Part shown: piece after piece, positions 43,157 to 52,452 of the stretch
Numbering within the stretch: the first letter of the stretch is position 1
Layout of the letters: every line of letters begins with the position of its first letter
Assembly: GCA_964516435.1 (NCBI GenBank)
Contig: CAZEZP010000095.1
Coordinates: 1 to 64,000, forward strand
Source: HGW-17 sp964516435
Lineage (GTDB): Bacteria > Myxococcota_A > Polyangia > HGW-17
Direction: 5' to 3'
Length of the DNA: 64,000 bases
Program-made: the position numbers and the translations under genes
Notes under the pieces: model-generated
Seen by the model: only the letters and a program-made list of their open reading frames with translations
The model's database searches: none
What the model was told of the DNA's origin: nothing

Positions 43157-43690
43157 ATGGAGACGGCATCTCCGGGTGGAACCCTCCTGAAAATCGGCAT
43201 CGTCATGCGGCCGCATGGCCTGAGGGGCGCGTTCGTCGTGAAGCCGTTCCGCTCCGGCCCGCCTCCGGCATTTCTGCAGCGGCTCCTGCTGGAACTGGCG
43301 GGAGCCGAACGGTTCGAGTGCCAGGTACGCCGCTGGAAGCCGGCCAGCAACGGCCACTGGATCGTCGAAAGCCCCGATTTCGACATCGCGCGGGCGGAAA
43401 CGGTCCGCAATGCGACCGTCATGGCGTGGGCGGCCGATTATCCACCCCCGGAAGACCGGGAAGTGTGGCTGGAGGACCTCATGGGCGCCACAGCCGCATG
43501 GCCCGACGGCGCCGTGCGCGGCCGCGTGAAGGGGGTGCTCGAATCGCCGGCTCCCTATCCCGTGCTCGTGCTGGAAACGCCATCGGGACAGGAGGCCTAC
43601 CTGCCCCTGCCCGCCGAGCATTTCGTCTCGTTTGACGCGTCCACCCGGGTTCTGATAGTTTCCACGCCGGATCCGGCCTCAGGGCCCTGA
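43157..43690 (+). CDS. rimM: Ribosome maturation factor RimM
   Basis: 177 residues from the ATG at 43157, 14 bases after rpsP. The N-terminal barrel begins IGIVMRPHGLRGAFVVKPF. The C-terminal PRC barrel includes EVWLEDLMGATA and a final EAYLPLPAEHFVSFD. RimM binds S19 and assists 30S head maturation. The usual next genes trmD and rplS are absent; valS follows instead. Confidence 0.93.
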   Translation: METASPGGTLLKIGIVMRPHGLRGAFVVKPFRSGPPPAFLQRLLLELAGAERFECQVRRWKPASNGHWIVESPDFDIARAETVRNATVMAWAADYPPPEDREVWLEDLMGATAAWPDGAVRGRVKGVLESPAPYPVLVLETPSGQEAYLPLPAEHFVSFDASTRVLIVSTPDPASGP

Positions 43691-43753
43691 GCCGCACGCG
43701 CCGGAGGGCCATAAAACCGTCGAACCTTCCTTCATACGACAGGAAACCGCACG

Positions 43754-46681
43754 ATGGAAAAGACCTACGACCCCTCTTCCTTTGAGCAAGAACTCTATGC
43801 CTGGTGGGAGCGCTCCGGATTCTTCCGCGCCGAGGAGACCTCCGAAAAACCGCCCTACTGTATCGTCATCCCGCCGCCCAACGTCACGGGCGCGCTGCAC
43901 ATGGGACATGCGCTCACCAACACCATCCAGGACATCCTGATCCGCTGGCGGCGCATGCAGGGCTACAATGCGCTGTGGCTGCCCGGAACGGACCATGCGG
44001 GCATCGCCACGCAGGCCGTCGTGGAAAGGGAACTGCGCCGCGAGGGAACCAACCGCCACGCCCTGGGCCGCGAGAAATTCCTGGAGCGCGTGTGGGCATG
44101 GAAGGAAAAGTATGGCAGCCGGATCACCATGCAACTGCGCCGCCTGGGCAGTTCCCTGGACTGGGACCGCGAGCGCTTCACGATGGATCCCGGCCTCACC
44201 CGCGCCGTAGTGGAAACCTTCGTGCGCCTGTACGAGGAAGGACTCATCTACCGGGACCGGCGCCTGATCAACTGGTGCACGTCCTGCCGCACGGCGCTTT
44301 CCAACCTCGAGGTGGAGCACGAAAGCCACCAGGGCCGATTCTGGCATCTGCGCTATCCGCTGCTCGACGATGCGGGCAATCCGACCGGCGAAGCCGTGGT
44401 GGTAGCCACCACGCGTCCGGAAACCATGCTGGGCGACACGGCGGTGGCCGTGCATCCGGATCCCGGTGGCGAACTGCGCGCGCGGCTGGCCCGCCTGCAG
44501 GAGCAGGCCTGCAAGACGCCGCAGGAAAAGGAGGAGCGCGACGCGGCCATCGCCAATCTCACGGCCATCCTCGAAGGCCCGCGCCTGGCCGAACTCGAGC
44601 GCCTGGCCTCCTGGATCGGGCGCAGGGTGCTGCTACCGCTGACCGGACGCGCCATTCCCATCGTCGGCGATACGCACGCCGACCCGGCCTTTGGAACCGG
44701 CGCCGTGAAAATCACGCCGGGGCACGATTTCAACGATTTCGAGGTGGGGCGGCGCCACGGCCTGGAAATCCTCAACATCCTCAATCCCGACGGCACCCTC
44801 AACGAGAACGCCGGGCGCTTCGCCGGAATGACCGTGGCCGAAGCGCGCGCGGCCGTGGAGCGCACGCTGCAGGAGGAAGGCTTCCTGGCGGGCGTGGAGG
44901 ACCACGACATGGATGTGGGCCACTGCTCCCGCTGCGACACCGTGGTGGAGCCCTACCTGTCCATGCAGTGGTTCGTGAAAGTGGCGCCCCTGGCCGAAAG
45001 CGCCATGCAGGCCGTGCGCGATGGCAGCACCCGCATCATTCCGCCCATGTGGGAGAAAGTATTTTTCCACTGGATGGAAAACCTCGAAGACTGGTGCATC
45101 TCCCGGCAATTGTGGTGGGGGCATCAGATTCCGGCCTGGTTCTGCGAGCACGGGCACGTCACCGTGGCGCGCGAAACCCCGTCTGCCTGCGCCGAATGCG
45201 GGAGTGCGAATCTCACCCGCGACCCGGACGTCCTCGATACCTGGTTCTCCTCGGCGCTGTGGCCGTTCTCCACGCTGGGCTGGCCCGACGACACGCCGCT
45301 TTTGCGCACGTTCTACCCCAATTCTGTCATGGAAACGGGCTTCGACATCCTGTTCTTCTGGGTGGCGCGCATGATGATGATGGGGACGCACCTTCTGGGG
45401 AAGACCCCGTTCGAGAAGGTATTCCTGCATGCGCTGGTGCGGGATGCCGACGGCCGCAAGATGAGCAAGTCGCTTGGCAACACCATCGATCCGCTGGATG
45501 TCATCGACGGCATCACGCTGGAGGACCTGCTGAAAAAGATCGAAGCCGGCCTGCCGCCCGAGTCCGAGAAGGAAGAACGCCGCCGGCGCATCCTGGACGG
45601 CATCCGCAAGAAATATCCGGACGGCATCGAAGCGCACGGCACCGACGCGCTGCGCTTCACGCTGGCCGTGCTGGCCGCCCAGGGACGCGACATCAAGCTC
45701 GACATCGCGCGCATTTCCGGCTACAGGGCGTTCTGCAACAAGATCTGGCAGGCCGTGGGCGGCGTGGTGCTGGCGCATCTGCCGCGGGAGAACGGACCGT
45801 TGCCGCCCGCCGGGGAAATGGACCTGCCGGACCGGTGGATCCTCTCGCGTCTGGCGCGCACGGTGGAGGAAGCCAACGCCGCGCTCGAAGACTTCCGGCT
45901 CAATGACGCCGCCTCGGCCCTCTACCAGTTCGTCTGGCACGAGTTCTGCGACTGGTACCTGGAACTCTCCAAGAATGCGCTCTACGGGCGCTGCGGCGAA
46001 CGCCGCCAGGAAAACACGGCGCGCGTGTGCCTGGCCGTCACGGACGCCCTGCTGCGCCTGCTGCACCCGTTCATGCCCTTCATCACGGAAAAACTGTGGC
46101 AGGAACTGCCCCGGCAGGAGGGCGGCCCGCGGGCCTGCATGGTGGCGGCCTATCCGGCGGCCGGGGATTTCCCGACGGACGACGCGGCCGAAGCCGAGAT
46201 GGCGCGCCTGCAGGAAATCATCTCCGCGGTGCGCACCATCCGGGGCGAGAACAATCTGGCGCCGTCGGTGGAACTGCAACTGCTTCTGCACGTCGAGGAT
46301 GAAGCCGCCCGCAGCCGCATCGAAAGACTGCAGGAATACATCGCAAGCCACCTCACCCGCATCTCCGGAATGCGCTTCGTGCAGGAGCGTCCCGCGCTGT
46401 GCGCCGTGATGCCGGTGGCCGACGGCGAAGTCCTCGTTCCGCTCGCCGGGCTCGTGAACTTCGCCGAGGAAATCGCGCGCCTGAAAAAGGCGCTGGCCTC
46501 CGCGCAGAAGGATCTGGCTTCTGTCAAGGGAAAACTCGACAATCCGAAGTTCATGGCCAACGCGCCGGCGGACGTGGTGGAGGAAAACCGGCGGCGGCTG
46601 GAGGAGAACCAGGCCCGCGTAGACAAGATTTCCCGCTCGCTCGCCCATTTCGAGCAACTGGCGGCGCAGGAAGGGAAATGA
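43754..46681 (+). CDS. valS: Valyl-tRNA synthetase
   Basis: 975 residues. Class I signatures: HIGH-type PPNVTGALHMGHAL (~43-56) and KMSKS in DGRKMSKSLGNTIDP. The editing domain carries TTRPETMLGDTAVAVHP, and the C-terminal coiled coil (EEIARLKKALASAQKDLASVKGKL-type, written here only in part) is complete. It charges tRNA-Val and removes mischarged threonine. An insertion of ~35 residues in the editing domain (RLARLQEQACKTPQEK) is larger than in many homologues. Its stop overlaps the next start (ATGA). Confidence 0.97.
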   Translation: MEKTYDPSSFEQELYAWWERSGFFRAEETSEKPPYCIVIPPPNVTGALHMGHALTNTIQDILIRWRRMQGYNALWLPGTDHAGIATQAVVERELRREGTNRHALGREKFLERVWAWKEKYGSRITMQLRRLGSSLDWDRERFTMDPGLTRAVVETFVRLYEEGLIYRDRRLINWCTSCRTALSNLEVEHESHQGRFWHLRYPLLDDAGNPTGEAVVVATTRPETMLGDTAVAVHPDPGGELRARLARLQEQACKTPQEKEERDAAIANLTAILEGPRLAELERLASWIGRRVLLPLTGRAIPIVGDTHADPAFGTGAVKITPGHDFNDFEVGRRHGLEILNILNPDGTLNENAGRFAGMTVAEARAAVERTLQEEGFLAGVEDHDMDVGHCSRCDTVVEPYLSMQWFVKVAPLAESAMQAVRDGSTRIIPPMWEKVFFHWMENLEDWCISRQLWWGHQIPAWFCEHGHVTVARETPSACAECGSANLTRDPDVLDTWFSSALWPFSTLGWPDDTPLLRTFYPNSVMETGFDILFFWVARMMMMGTHLLGKTPFEKVFLHALVRDADGRKMSKSLGNTIDPLDVIDGITLEDLLKKIEAGLPPESEKEERRRRILDGIRKKYPDGIEAHGTDALRFTLAVLAAQGRDIKLDIARISGYRAFCNKIWQAVGGVVLAHLPRENGPLPPAGEMDLPDRWILSRLARTVEEANAALEDFRLNDAASALYQFVWHEFCDWYLELSKNALYGRCGERRQENTARVCLAVTDALLRLLHPFMPFITEKLWQELPRQEGGPRACMVAAYPAAGDFPTDDAAEAEMARLQEIISAVRTIRGENNLAPSVELQLLLHVEDEAARSRIERLQEYIASHLTRISGMRFVQERPALCAVMPVADGEVLVPLAGLVNFAEEIARLKKALASAQKDLASVKGKLDNPKFMANAPADVVEENRRRLEENQARVDKISRSLAHFEQLAAQEGK

Positions 46682-47436
46682 ATACCGTCGCCCCCGCCGA
46701 ACGCGCCGCCCGCTATCGGGAGATGCTGAAACTCCCGACTTCCGTGGAGGACTGGGAGTTCACGTCCGTGCTCGTCTCGCGGCCGGTGGGATTCGTCCTG
46801 CTGCATGCGCTGGAACGATTTTCCTTCATCACGCCCAACCGCATCACGGTCCTCAGTTTCCTCTGTTTCCTGGGAGCCAGTTTCCTGGTGCTGCACGAAG
46901 AGCAGGCCACGCCTGCGATCGCCGGCCTGCTCTTCGCGCGCCTCGTATTCGACGATTTCGACGGCATGCTGGCGCGCGCACGGCGGGCCTCCTCGCATTT
47001 CGGCTCCTATCTGGACAAGGTCACGGACGTCATCGGCTTCTTCGCCTTCTTCATGGCGCTGGGCTGGCGCGAATCCCACGCGCGTGGGGATTTCTTCCCG
47101 CTGGTGCTGGCCGCGGCCGGCATCACGGCGCTGGTGACCACCGGCTACGTCAAGTGGGTGGTGCGCGCCATGGAGCCGCCGGATCAACCCGCCGCGCCGT
47201 CTCCGGCCGCGCCTTTGTCGCCGTCGCGCCCGCGCTGGCGGGTGTTCCTGATCCTTCTGCTGCGCCTGGCCGCCGTGAACGAGTGCGACATCTTCCTCAT
47301 CGCCATCGCGCTCGTGCTCTTCCAGGCATACGGTCTTCTGCTGTGGGTGCTCGCCCTCTCCCAACTGGCCCTGTGCACGGGCATGATTCTCAAGCGGGGC
47401 CACCGGGCGTGGAACCTGGACCGGATGCGCAGGTGA
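46678..47436 (+). CDS. CDP-alcohol phosphatidyltransferase family protein
   Basis: 252 residues from the ATG at 46678, coupled to valS. The catalytic motif D-x2-DG-x2-AR-x8-G-x3-D-x3-D is complete in DDFDGMLARARRASSHFGSY followed by LDKVTD. About six membrane helices surround it. The family makes phospholipid headgroup bonds in the inner membrane; which alcohol is used cannot be told. The loop with PAAPSPAAPLSPSRP is unusual. Confidence 0.9.
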   Translation: MNTVAPAERAARYREMLKLPTSVEDWEFTSVLVSRPVGFVLLHALERFSFITPNRITVLSFLCFLGASFLVLHEEQATPAIAGLLFARLVFDDFDGMLARARRASSHFGSYLDKVTDVIGFFAFFMALGWRESHARGDFFPLVLAAAGITALVTTGYVKWVVRAMEPPDQPAAPSPAAPLSPSRPRWRVFLILLLRLAAVNECDIFLIAIALVLFQAYGLLLWVLALSQLALCTGMILKRGHRAWNLDRMRR

Positions 47437-47439
47437 ACC

Positions 47440-47802
47440 ATGTGGGAATATCTCAAGCGCCATGAAGCCTGGGTGAAGAAGCATCTCGCAGAAACCCGCG
47501 ACCCCGACACCTGCCGCGTCGTACGCGCCATCCACGAGGAAATGATCGCCCGCATGCAGCACGAACGCATGATTCACCTGATCGTGACCCTGTTCGTGGC
47601 GCTCTTCACCCTGCTGGCCGTTGGATTCGCCGTCCTCACCCACTGGATGTTCGCATTCGCCCTGAGCCTGGTGCTCATCGGCCTCACGTCGGCGTATCTC
47701 GTCCACTACTTCCGCCTGGAAAACGGCGTGCAGCGCTGGTACCACATCTCCGACGAACTGCGTGCCCGCATGGAAACCCCGGCACCGTCGCGGCGCGGAT
47801 GA
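47440..47802 (+). CDS. Small membrane protein, two helices
   Basis: 120 residues, three bases after the preceding gene. A charged N-terminus of ~45 residues precedes two membrane helices (LIVTLFVALFTLLAVGFAVL and MFAFALSLVLIGLTSAYLV). It ends with a charged tail. No family recognised; it may work with the phosphatidyltransferase encoded just upstream. Confidence 0.8.
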   Translation: MWEYLKRHEAWVKKHLAETRDPDTCRVVRAIHEEMIARMQHERMIHLIVTLFVALFTLLAVGFAVLTHWMFAFALSLVLIGLTSAYLVHYFRLENGVQRWYHISDELRARMETPAPSRRG

Positions 47803-47996
47803 TTTCGGCCCCTGCCGCTTCCCGCCGACTCTTTTTTCAATCAACATTTTCAATCATTGTATATTGACTTTCGCGGTCCCCTCGGACAAAGTCCCTGCAG
47901 GAGCGCAATTGCGGCTTCCCGGTCTTTCCCGGACGCGAGCCGCACGACTCTTCTTCCGATTCTCGATGCAAGCATTTTTCACAAGGAGGCGATGCA

Positions 47997-48806
47997 ATGC
48001 GTTTTTCTCGCGTCATGGGCATTGGGCTGATGTGTTTCGCTCTCTGGATTCCCGGCGCCGTCTGGGCGCAAACCCCGGACGATGCCATCGTGCCGCCACC
48101 GGAGCCCTCGGGCAAGGACACGGCGGATGGGACGGCGCCCGGCGGCGAGGCGCCCGGGAAGGATGGCCCCGGCCCGATGCTGGGTCATCCTCCGGGACCG
48201 GGTCCCGTCGTCGTGAAGCAGGATCCCCCGCCGCACCTGAAGACTTTTGGCGCATCGATCGCCTGGCGGCCGGGTTTCGATGCGGATGGCCCTACAGGGG
48301 GCGCCGTGTTTTCCCTGTATTACTGTCCCAACTACCATGTGACGCTCGAACTGTCCGGATTCAATATCGTCAGCATGACGGGCGAGGCGCACAAGCCCGG
48401 CGACAGGCTGGGAGGCGGAGCCGGCGCTGGAGTCCACTTCTTTCCACTTCGATATAATCCCGAAGGTTACAGTTACTATTTGAAGGCCAATGCCATCTAT
48501 GAGCAGATCGAATACGTCCTGGATCGTTCCATCCAGGGCCAGGACAAGGCCAATTATTTCGGCCTCGAAGCCGGCGCAGGCGTGATGTTCACCCTGGGAA
48601 GCACCCTGAGTATCGGATTGGAAGCCTCGTTTTTGGGCACCTTCACCGGCGACGAACTGGAATACGCGTGGCCGGAAGCTTCCCTGGGCCCCTTCGACCG
48701 GGCCGCGCTCGTCCTGAAACTCTACTTCATGGCGCGCTGGAATCTCGTCCACTGGGTCCAGGGCCCCGACGGCAAATTCAGAGACGCGAATGAGGGTTCA
48801 GAATGA
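47997..48806 (+). CDS. Exported beta-barrel-like protein of unknown function
   Basis: 269 residues behind AAGGAGG. A clear signal peptide ends GAVWAQ. A Pro/Gly/Asp-rich linker (to ~85) precedes alternating hydrophobic/polar strands (GAVFSLYYCPNYHVTLELSG, NYFGLEAGAGVMFTLG, LSIGLEASFLG, LVLKLYFMARWNLV) typical of a small outer-membrane barrel. No family assigned. Monocistronic. Confidence 0.8.
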   Translation: MRFSRVMGIGLMCFALWIPGAVWAQTPDDAIVPPPEPSGKDTADGTAPGGEAPGKDGPGPMLGHPPGPGPVVVKQDPPPHLKTFGASIAWRPGFDADGPTGGAVFSLYYCPNYHVTLELSGFNIVSMTGEAHKPGDRLGGGAGAGVHFFPLRYNPEGYSYYLKANAIYEQIEYVLDRSIQGQDKANYFGLEAGAGVMFTLGSTLSIGLEASFLGTFTGDELEYAWPEASLGPFDRAALVLKLYFMARWNLVHWVQGPDGKFRDANEGSE

Positions 48807-48896
48807 ACCCCGCCCGCCGGAGCGCCGTCTCCGGCCACGCCCGTTCGGACGCATTCCCCGCACGCGGGCCGGCCGCCCGAAATCCGCTCGCGCAGC

Positions 48897-48927
48897 TTGA
48901 CACGGCCGAGAAGGCATTGCTTATACT
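48897..48927 (+). promoter_or_regulatory. Candidate aconitase promoter
   Basis: TTGACA at 48897-48902 and TATACT at 48922-48927, spaced by 19 bases, which is longer than ideal. The aconitase start is 69 bases downstream. Confidence 0.5.
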
Positions 48928-48996
48928 GCAGCTTGCGGCATGCACCGTACAGAAACCATTCACCCCACCGCCGCACGAGACGGCAAGGAGTCATGC

Positions 48997-50931
48997 ATGA
49001 GTCAGAACATCGTGGAAAAAGTCCTCAAGGCGCATCTTCGTGAAGGCAACTATGTCACGGGCCAGGAAATCGGCATCCGTATCGACCAGACCCTGACCCA
49101 GGACGCCACGGGCACGATGGCCTACCTGCAGTTCGAGGCCATGGGCATGCCGGGCATCAAGACGGACCTCTCGGTTTCCTATGTGGATCACAACACCGTC
49201 CAGGTAGGATTCGAGAACGCCGACGACCACAAATACCTGCAATCCATCGCCGCCCGCTACGGGCTGGTGTTCTCCCGCCCGGGCAACGGCATCTGCCACC
49301 AGGTGCACCTGGAGCGCTTCGGCAAGCCGGGAACCACCCTCCTGGGCTCCGACAGCCACACGCCCACCGGCGGCGGCATCGGCCAGATCGCCATCGGCGC
49401 CGGCGGACTGGACGTGGCGGTAGCCATGGGCGGCGGTAACTTCTACCTCACCGTGCCCAAGGTGTACCTCGTGCGTCTCACGGGCAAGCTGCAGCCCTGG
49501 GTGACGGCCAAGGACGTGGTGCTGCACATGCTCTCGATCCTCACCACCAAGGGCAACGTGGGCGTGGTGCTCGAATACGGCGGGCCCGGCGTGGCCACCC
49601 TGAGCGTGCCCCAGCGCGCCACCATCACCAACATGGGCGCCGAAATGGGCGTGACCACGTCGATCTTCCCCTCCGACGAAGTCACACGCGCCTTTCTGCG
49701 CGCCCAGAAGCGCGAGCAGGACTGGGTGGAACTGAAGGCCGACGAAGGCGCCTCCTACGACCGCATCATCGAGGTGGACCTGGGCGCCATCGAGCCGCTG
49801 GCGGCCTGCCCGCACAGCCCCGGCAACATCAAGCCCATCTCCGAACTGGCCGGCATGAAGGTGGACCAGGTCTGCATCGGATCGTGCACCAATTCCTCGC
49901 TGCGCGACATGCGCACCACCGCCGCCATCCTCAAGGGCCGTACGGTGCATCCCGACGTGAGCCTGGGCATCGCCCCCGGCTCCCGGCAGGTGTTGCAGAT
50001 GCTCGCCGAGGAAGGCGCCCTGGCCGATCTCATCACGGCGGGCGCCCGCATCCTCGAGAGCGCCTGCGGATTCTGCATCGGCAACCACTTCAGCCCCAAG
50101 AGCGCCGGCGTGTCGCTGCGCACGTCCAACCGCAACTTCGAGGGCCGCAGCGGCACCCAGGACGCGCAGGTGTACCTGGTGAGCCCCGAGGTGGCCGCGA
50201 TTGCCGCCATCACCGGCGAATTCACCGACCCGCGCAAGGCCGGCATCCCGTATCCCGACGTCCCCGAGCCCGACACCTTCCATGTGGACGATTCCATGTT
50301 CATCTTCCCGACCGAAGAAGGCCGCAAGACCGAAATCTTCCGCGGACCCAACATCGGCGAGCCGCCGCGCAACGAGAAACTGCCCGATGCGCTCGCGGGC
50401 GAGGCCACCATCAAGGTGGGAGACAAAATCACCACGGACCACATCATGCCGGCCGGCGCGCGCCTGAAATACCGCTCCAACGTGCCCAAGTATGCCCAGT
50501 ACGTGTTCGAGAACGTGGACGGCACCTTCTCCAAGCGCGCCCTGGAAAACAAGAACGCGGGCAAGCACAACTTCATCGTGGCGGGCGAATCCTACGGGCA
50601 GGGCTCCAGCCGCGAGCATGCCGCCATGTGCCCAATGTATCTGGGCGTCAAGGCCGTCATCGCCAAATCCTTCGAGCGCATCCACGCGGCCAACCTGGTG
50701 AACTTCGGCATCCTGCCGCTGGTGTTCTCCAATCCGCAGGATTACGACCGCATTCCGCAGGGAGCCGCCCTGCGCATCGACGGCGTTCGCGCGGCGCTGG
50801 AAAGGAATGCGCCGCTGACGTTGCACGTGGAGGGCGTCGGCGACATCGCGTGCGAATACAAACTCTCCGAACGCCAGCGCGAAATCATTCTGGCCGGCGG
50901 CCTGCTCAACCACACCAACGCCGCCCACTAA
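48997..50931 (+). CDS. acn: Aconitate hydratase
   Basis: 644 residues from the ATG at 48997 behind AAGGAG. The length and the order of motifs fit the short mitochondrial-like aconitases of deltaproteobacteria, not the ~900-residue AcnA. The cluster-binding Cys are in CIGSCTNSS and ESACGFCIGNHF. Substrate-site motifs include LLGSDSHTPTGGG and the swivel-domain GESYGQGSSREHAA. It interconverts citrate and isocitrate. No other TCA genes are nearby. Confidence 0.95.
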   Translation: MSQNIVEKVLKAHLREGNYVTGQEIGIRIDQTLTQDATGTMAYLQFEAMGMPGIKTDLSVSYVDHNTVQVGFENADDHKYLQSIAARYGLVFSRPGNGICHQVHLERFGKPGTTLLGSDSHTPTGGGIGQIAIGAGGLDVAVAMGGGNFYLTVPKVYLVRLTGKLQPWVTAKDVVLHMLSILTTKGNVGVVLEYGGPGVATLSVPQRATITNMGAEMGVTTSIFPSDEVTRAFLRAQKREQDWVELKADEGASYDRIIEVDLGAIEPLAACPHSPGNIKPISELAGMKVDQVCIGSCTNSSLRDMRTTAAILKGRTVHPDVSLGIAPGSRQVLQMLAEEGALADLITAGARILESACGFCIGNHFSPKSAGVSLRTSNRNFEGRSGTQDAQVYLVSPEVAAIAAITGEFTDPRKAGIPYPDVPEPDTFHVDDSMFIFPTEEGRKTEIFRGPNIGEPPRNEKLPDALAGEATIKVGDKITTDHIMPAGARLKYRSNVPKYAQYVFENVDGTFSKRALENKNAGKHNFIVAGESYGQGSSREHAAMCPMYLGVKAVIAKSFERIHAANLVNFGILPLVFSNPQDYDRIPQGAALRIDGVRAALERNAPLTLHVEGVGDIACEYKLSERQREIILAGGLLNHTNAAH

Positions 50932-51122
50932 CGCCCCGACGATTCATTTCCGCTACAACTGAAAAATGACGCTGCGATCATAACATCCGGGACCACAGCG
51001 GGGTCTTGTTCCCGCAACACGCGGATGCATGCGGCGAAAAGTCGCATTCCGCCGCCGGAATCGACTTGAAACGGAAGCGTTTCGGTTTAATGTGGAACGG
51101 GTTCGATTTCCGAGAGGTTCCC

Positions 51123-52451
51123 ATGAAACGACACGATCGCATCCTGCTGGCCGCCTTGACGCTTTTCCTTCTGCCAATGGCATGCGGCAAGAAGACCGAC
51201 ACCGATACGCTGGAAGAACTGCGCGCCGGAATCGAAACCGTATTCAATCCCGACCGCGTGGCGCAGATCGAATTCACCACCCCCCGCGGATTCGCCGCCA
51301 TCGTGGGCGCATACATCGCGTCGGGACGCCCGGCCTACGTGGACGCCGGATTCAAGATGGACGGCGAAGCGCTCGCGAGCGTGGGACTTCGCCTGCGCGC
51401 GCCCGTGACCGCCGGCACCGGCGAAAGCGAGACCAAGTATTCCCTGCGCGTCAACTTCAATTACTTCGGCGGGCCCCGGTTCCACCAGATCGACCGCATC
51501 CATCTGGGCAACAACAAAAAGGATCCGTCTCTCATGCGCCAGATCCTGGCGGCCCGCATCTACCGGGCCATGGGCGTGCCGGCATCCCACAACACCCATG
51601 CCTGGGTGAAGGCGGATGGTTCTGCACTGGGGCTCTACACGCTCACGGAACTCGTCGACAAACGGTTCGTATGGGCTATATACGGAGATAAAAACGACGC
51701 GCACGAGGGCAATCTGTACAAATGCGAGCCGCCCGGATGCGATCTCACCTGGAAAGGCTCCAGCAAATCGGATTATCTGGATGCGACATGCCTCGAGGAA
51801 GATGGCTGCGGCCTCGTGCTCAAGACCAACGAGAATGATCCCGCGCGCAACAACTATGCGGACCTGATCGACTTCCTGGATTTCCTGAACCATGCCAGCG
51901 ACACCGATTTCGCTGCAGGCTTCGGAAACAAGTTCGAAGTGGACACGTTTCTGCGCTACCTGGCGGTCGCCCTCGTGCTCGCGGACAACGACGGCTATCT
52001 CGGCTCCATCGACAACTTCTACCTCTACCACCGGCCAGACACCGGGCGCTTCGTCTTCATTCCGTGGGATTCCCACAAATCCATGGGCGTGCGCAACTGC
52101 ACGCTGGCCGCGCATCCCACCGGCGCATCGCCGGAAAATCCCGTGTGCACGGCCGACGCGCGCCCGCTGGTGGACCGCGTGCTGGCCGTTCCCGCATGGC
52201 GCGAGCAGTATCTGCAATACGTGCGCGAGGTGCTGGAAAACCACTTCACCCCCGAAAAAATCCAGGCACAAATCGATGAAATGGAAACCCGCATCCGGGA
52301 TCTCATCCCGCAGGATCCCAATTCCCTCGTGACCGCGCAGGAACACGCCGTAGCCATCTCCAATGCAGAATCCTACACCGGCGACATGAACCTCATGGAA
52401 TTCGTGGAAAAACGCCATGCGTATCTTTCGGCCCTGCTGGGAGGAAAATGA
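51123..52451 (+). CDS. CotH-family kinase-like lipoprotein
   Basis: 442 residues from the ATG at 51123. The lipoprotein signal ends LLPMAC (Cys21). The CotH fold is shown by a strand start near ASVGLRLRAP, IHLGNNKKDPSLMRQILAAR, then LGLYTLTELVDKRFV with Glu/Asp, DNDGYLGSIDNFYLY, and FVFIPWDSHKSMG with the conserved metal-site Asp. CotH proteins phosphorylate Ser or other targets on spore coats or surfaces; here the location would be periplasm or outer surface. First gene of a six-gene cluster with VTC and DUF4956 genes. Confidence 0.88.
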   Translation: MKRHDRILLAALTLFLLPMACGKKTDTDTLEELRAGIETVFNPDRVAQIEFTTPRGFAAIVGAYIASGRPAYVDAGFKMDGEALASVGLRLRAPVTAGTGESETKYSLRVNFNYFGGPRFHQIDRIHLGNNKKDPSLMRQILAARIYRAMGVPASHNTHAWVKADGSALGLYTLTELVDKRFVWAIYGDKNDAHEGNLYKCEPPGCDLTWKGSSKSDYLDATCLEEDGCGLVLKTNENDPARNNYADLIDFLDFLNHASDTDFAAGFGNKFEVDTFLRYLAVALVLADNDGYLGSIDNFYLYHRPDTGRFVFIPWDSHKSMGVRNCTLAAHPTGASPENPVCTADARPLVDRVLAVPAWREQYLQYVREVLENHFTPEKIQAQIDEMETRIRDLIPQDPNSLVTAQEHAVAISNAESYTGDMNLMEFVEKRHAYLSALLGGK

Positions 52452-52452
52452 C

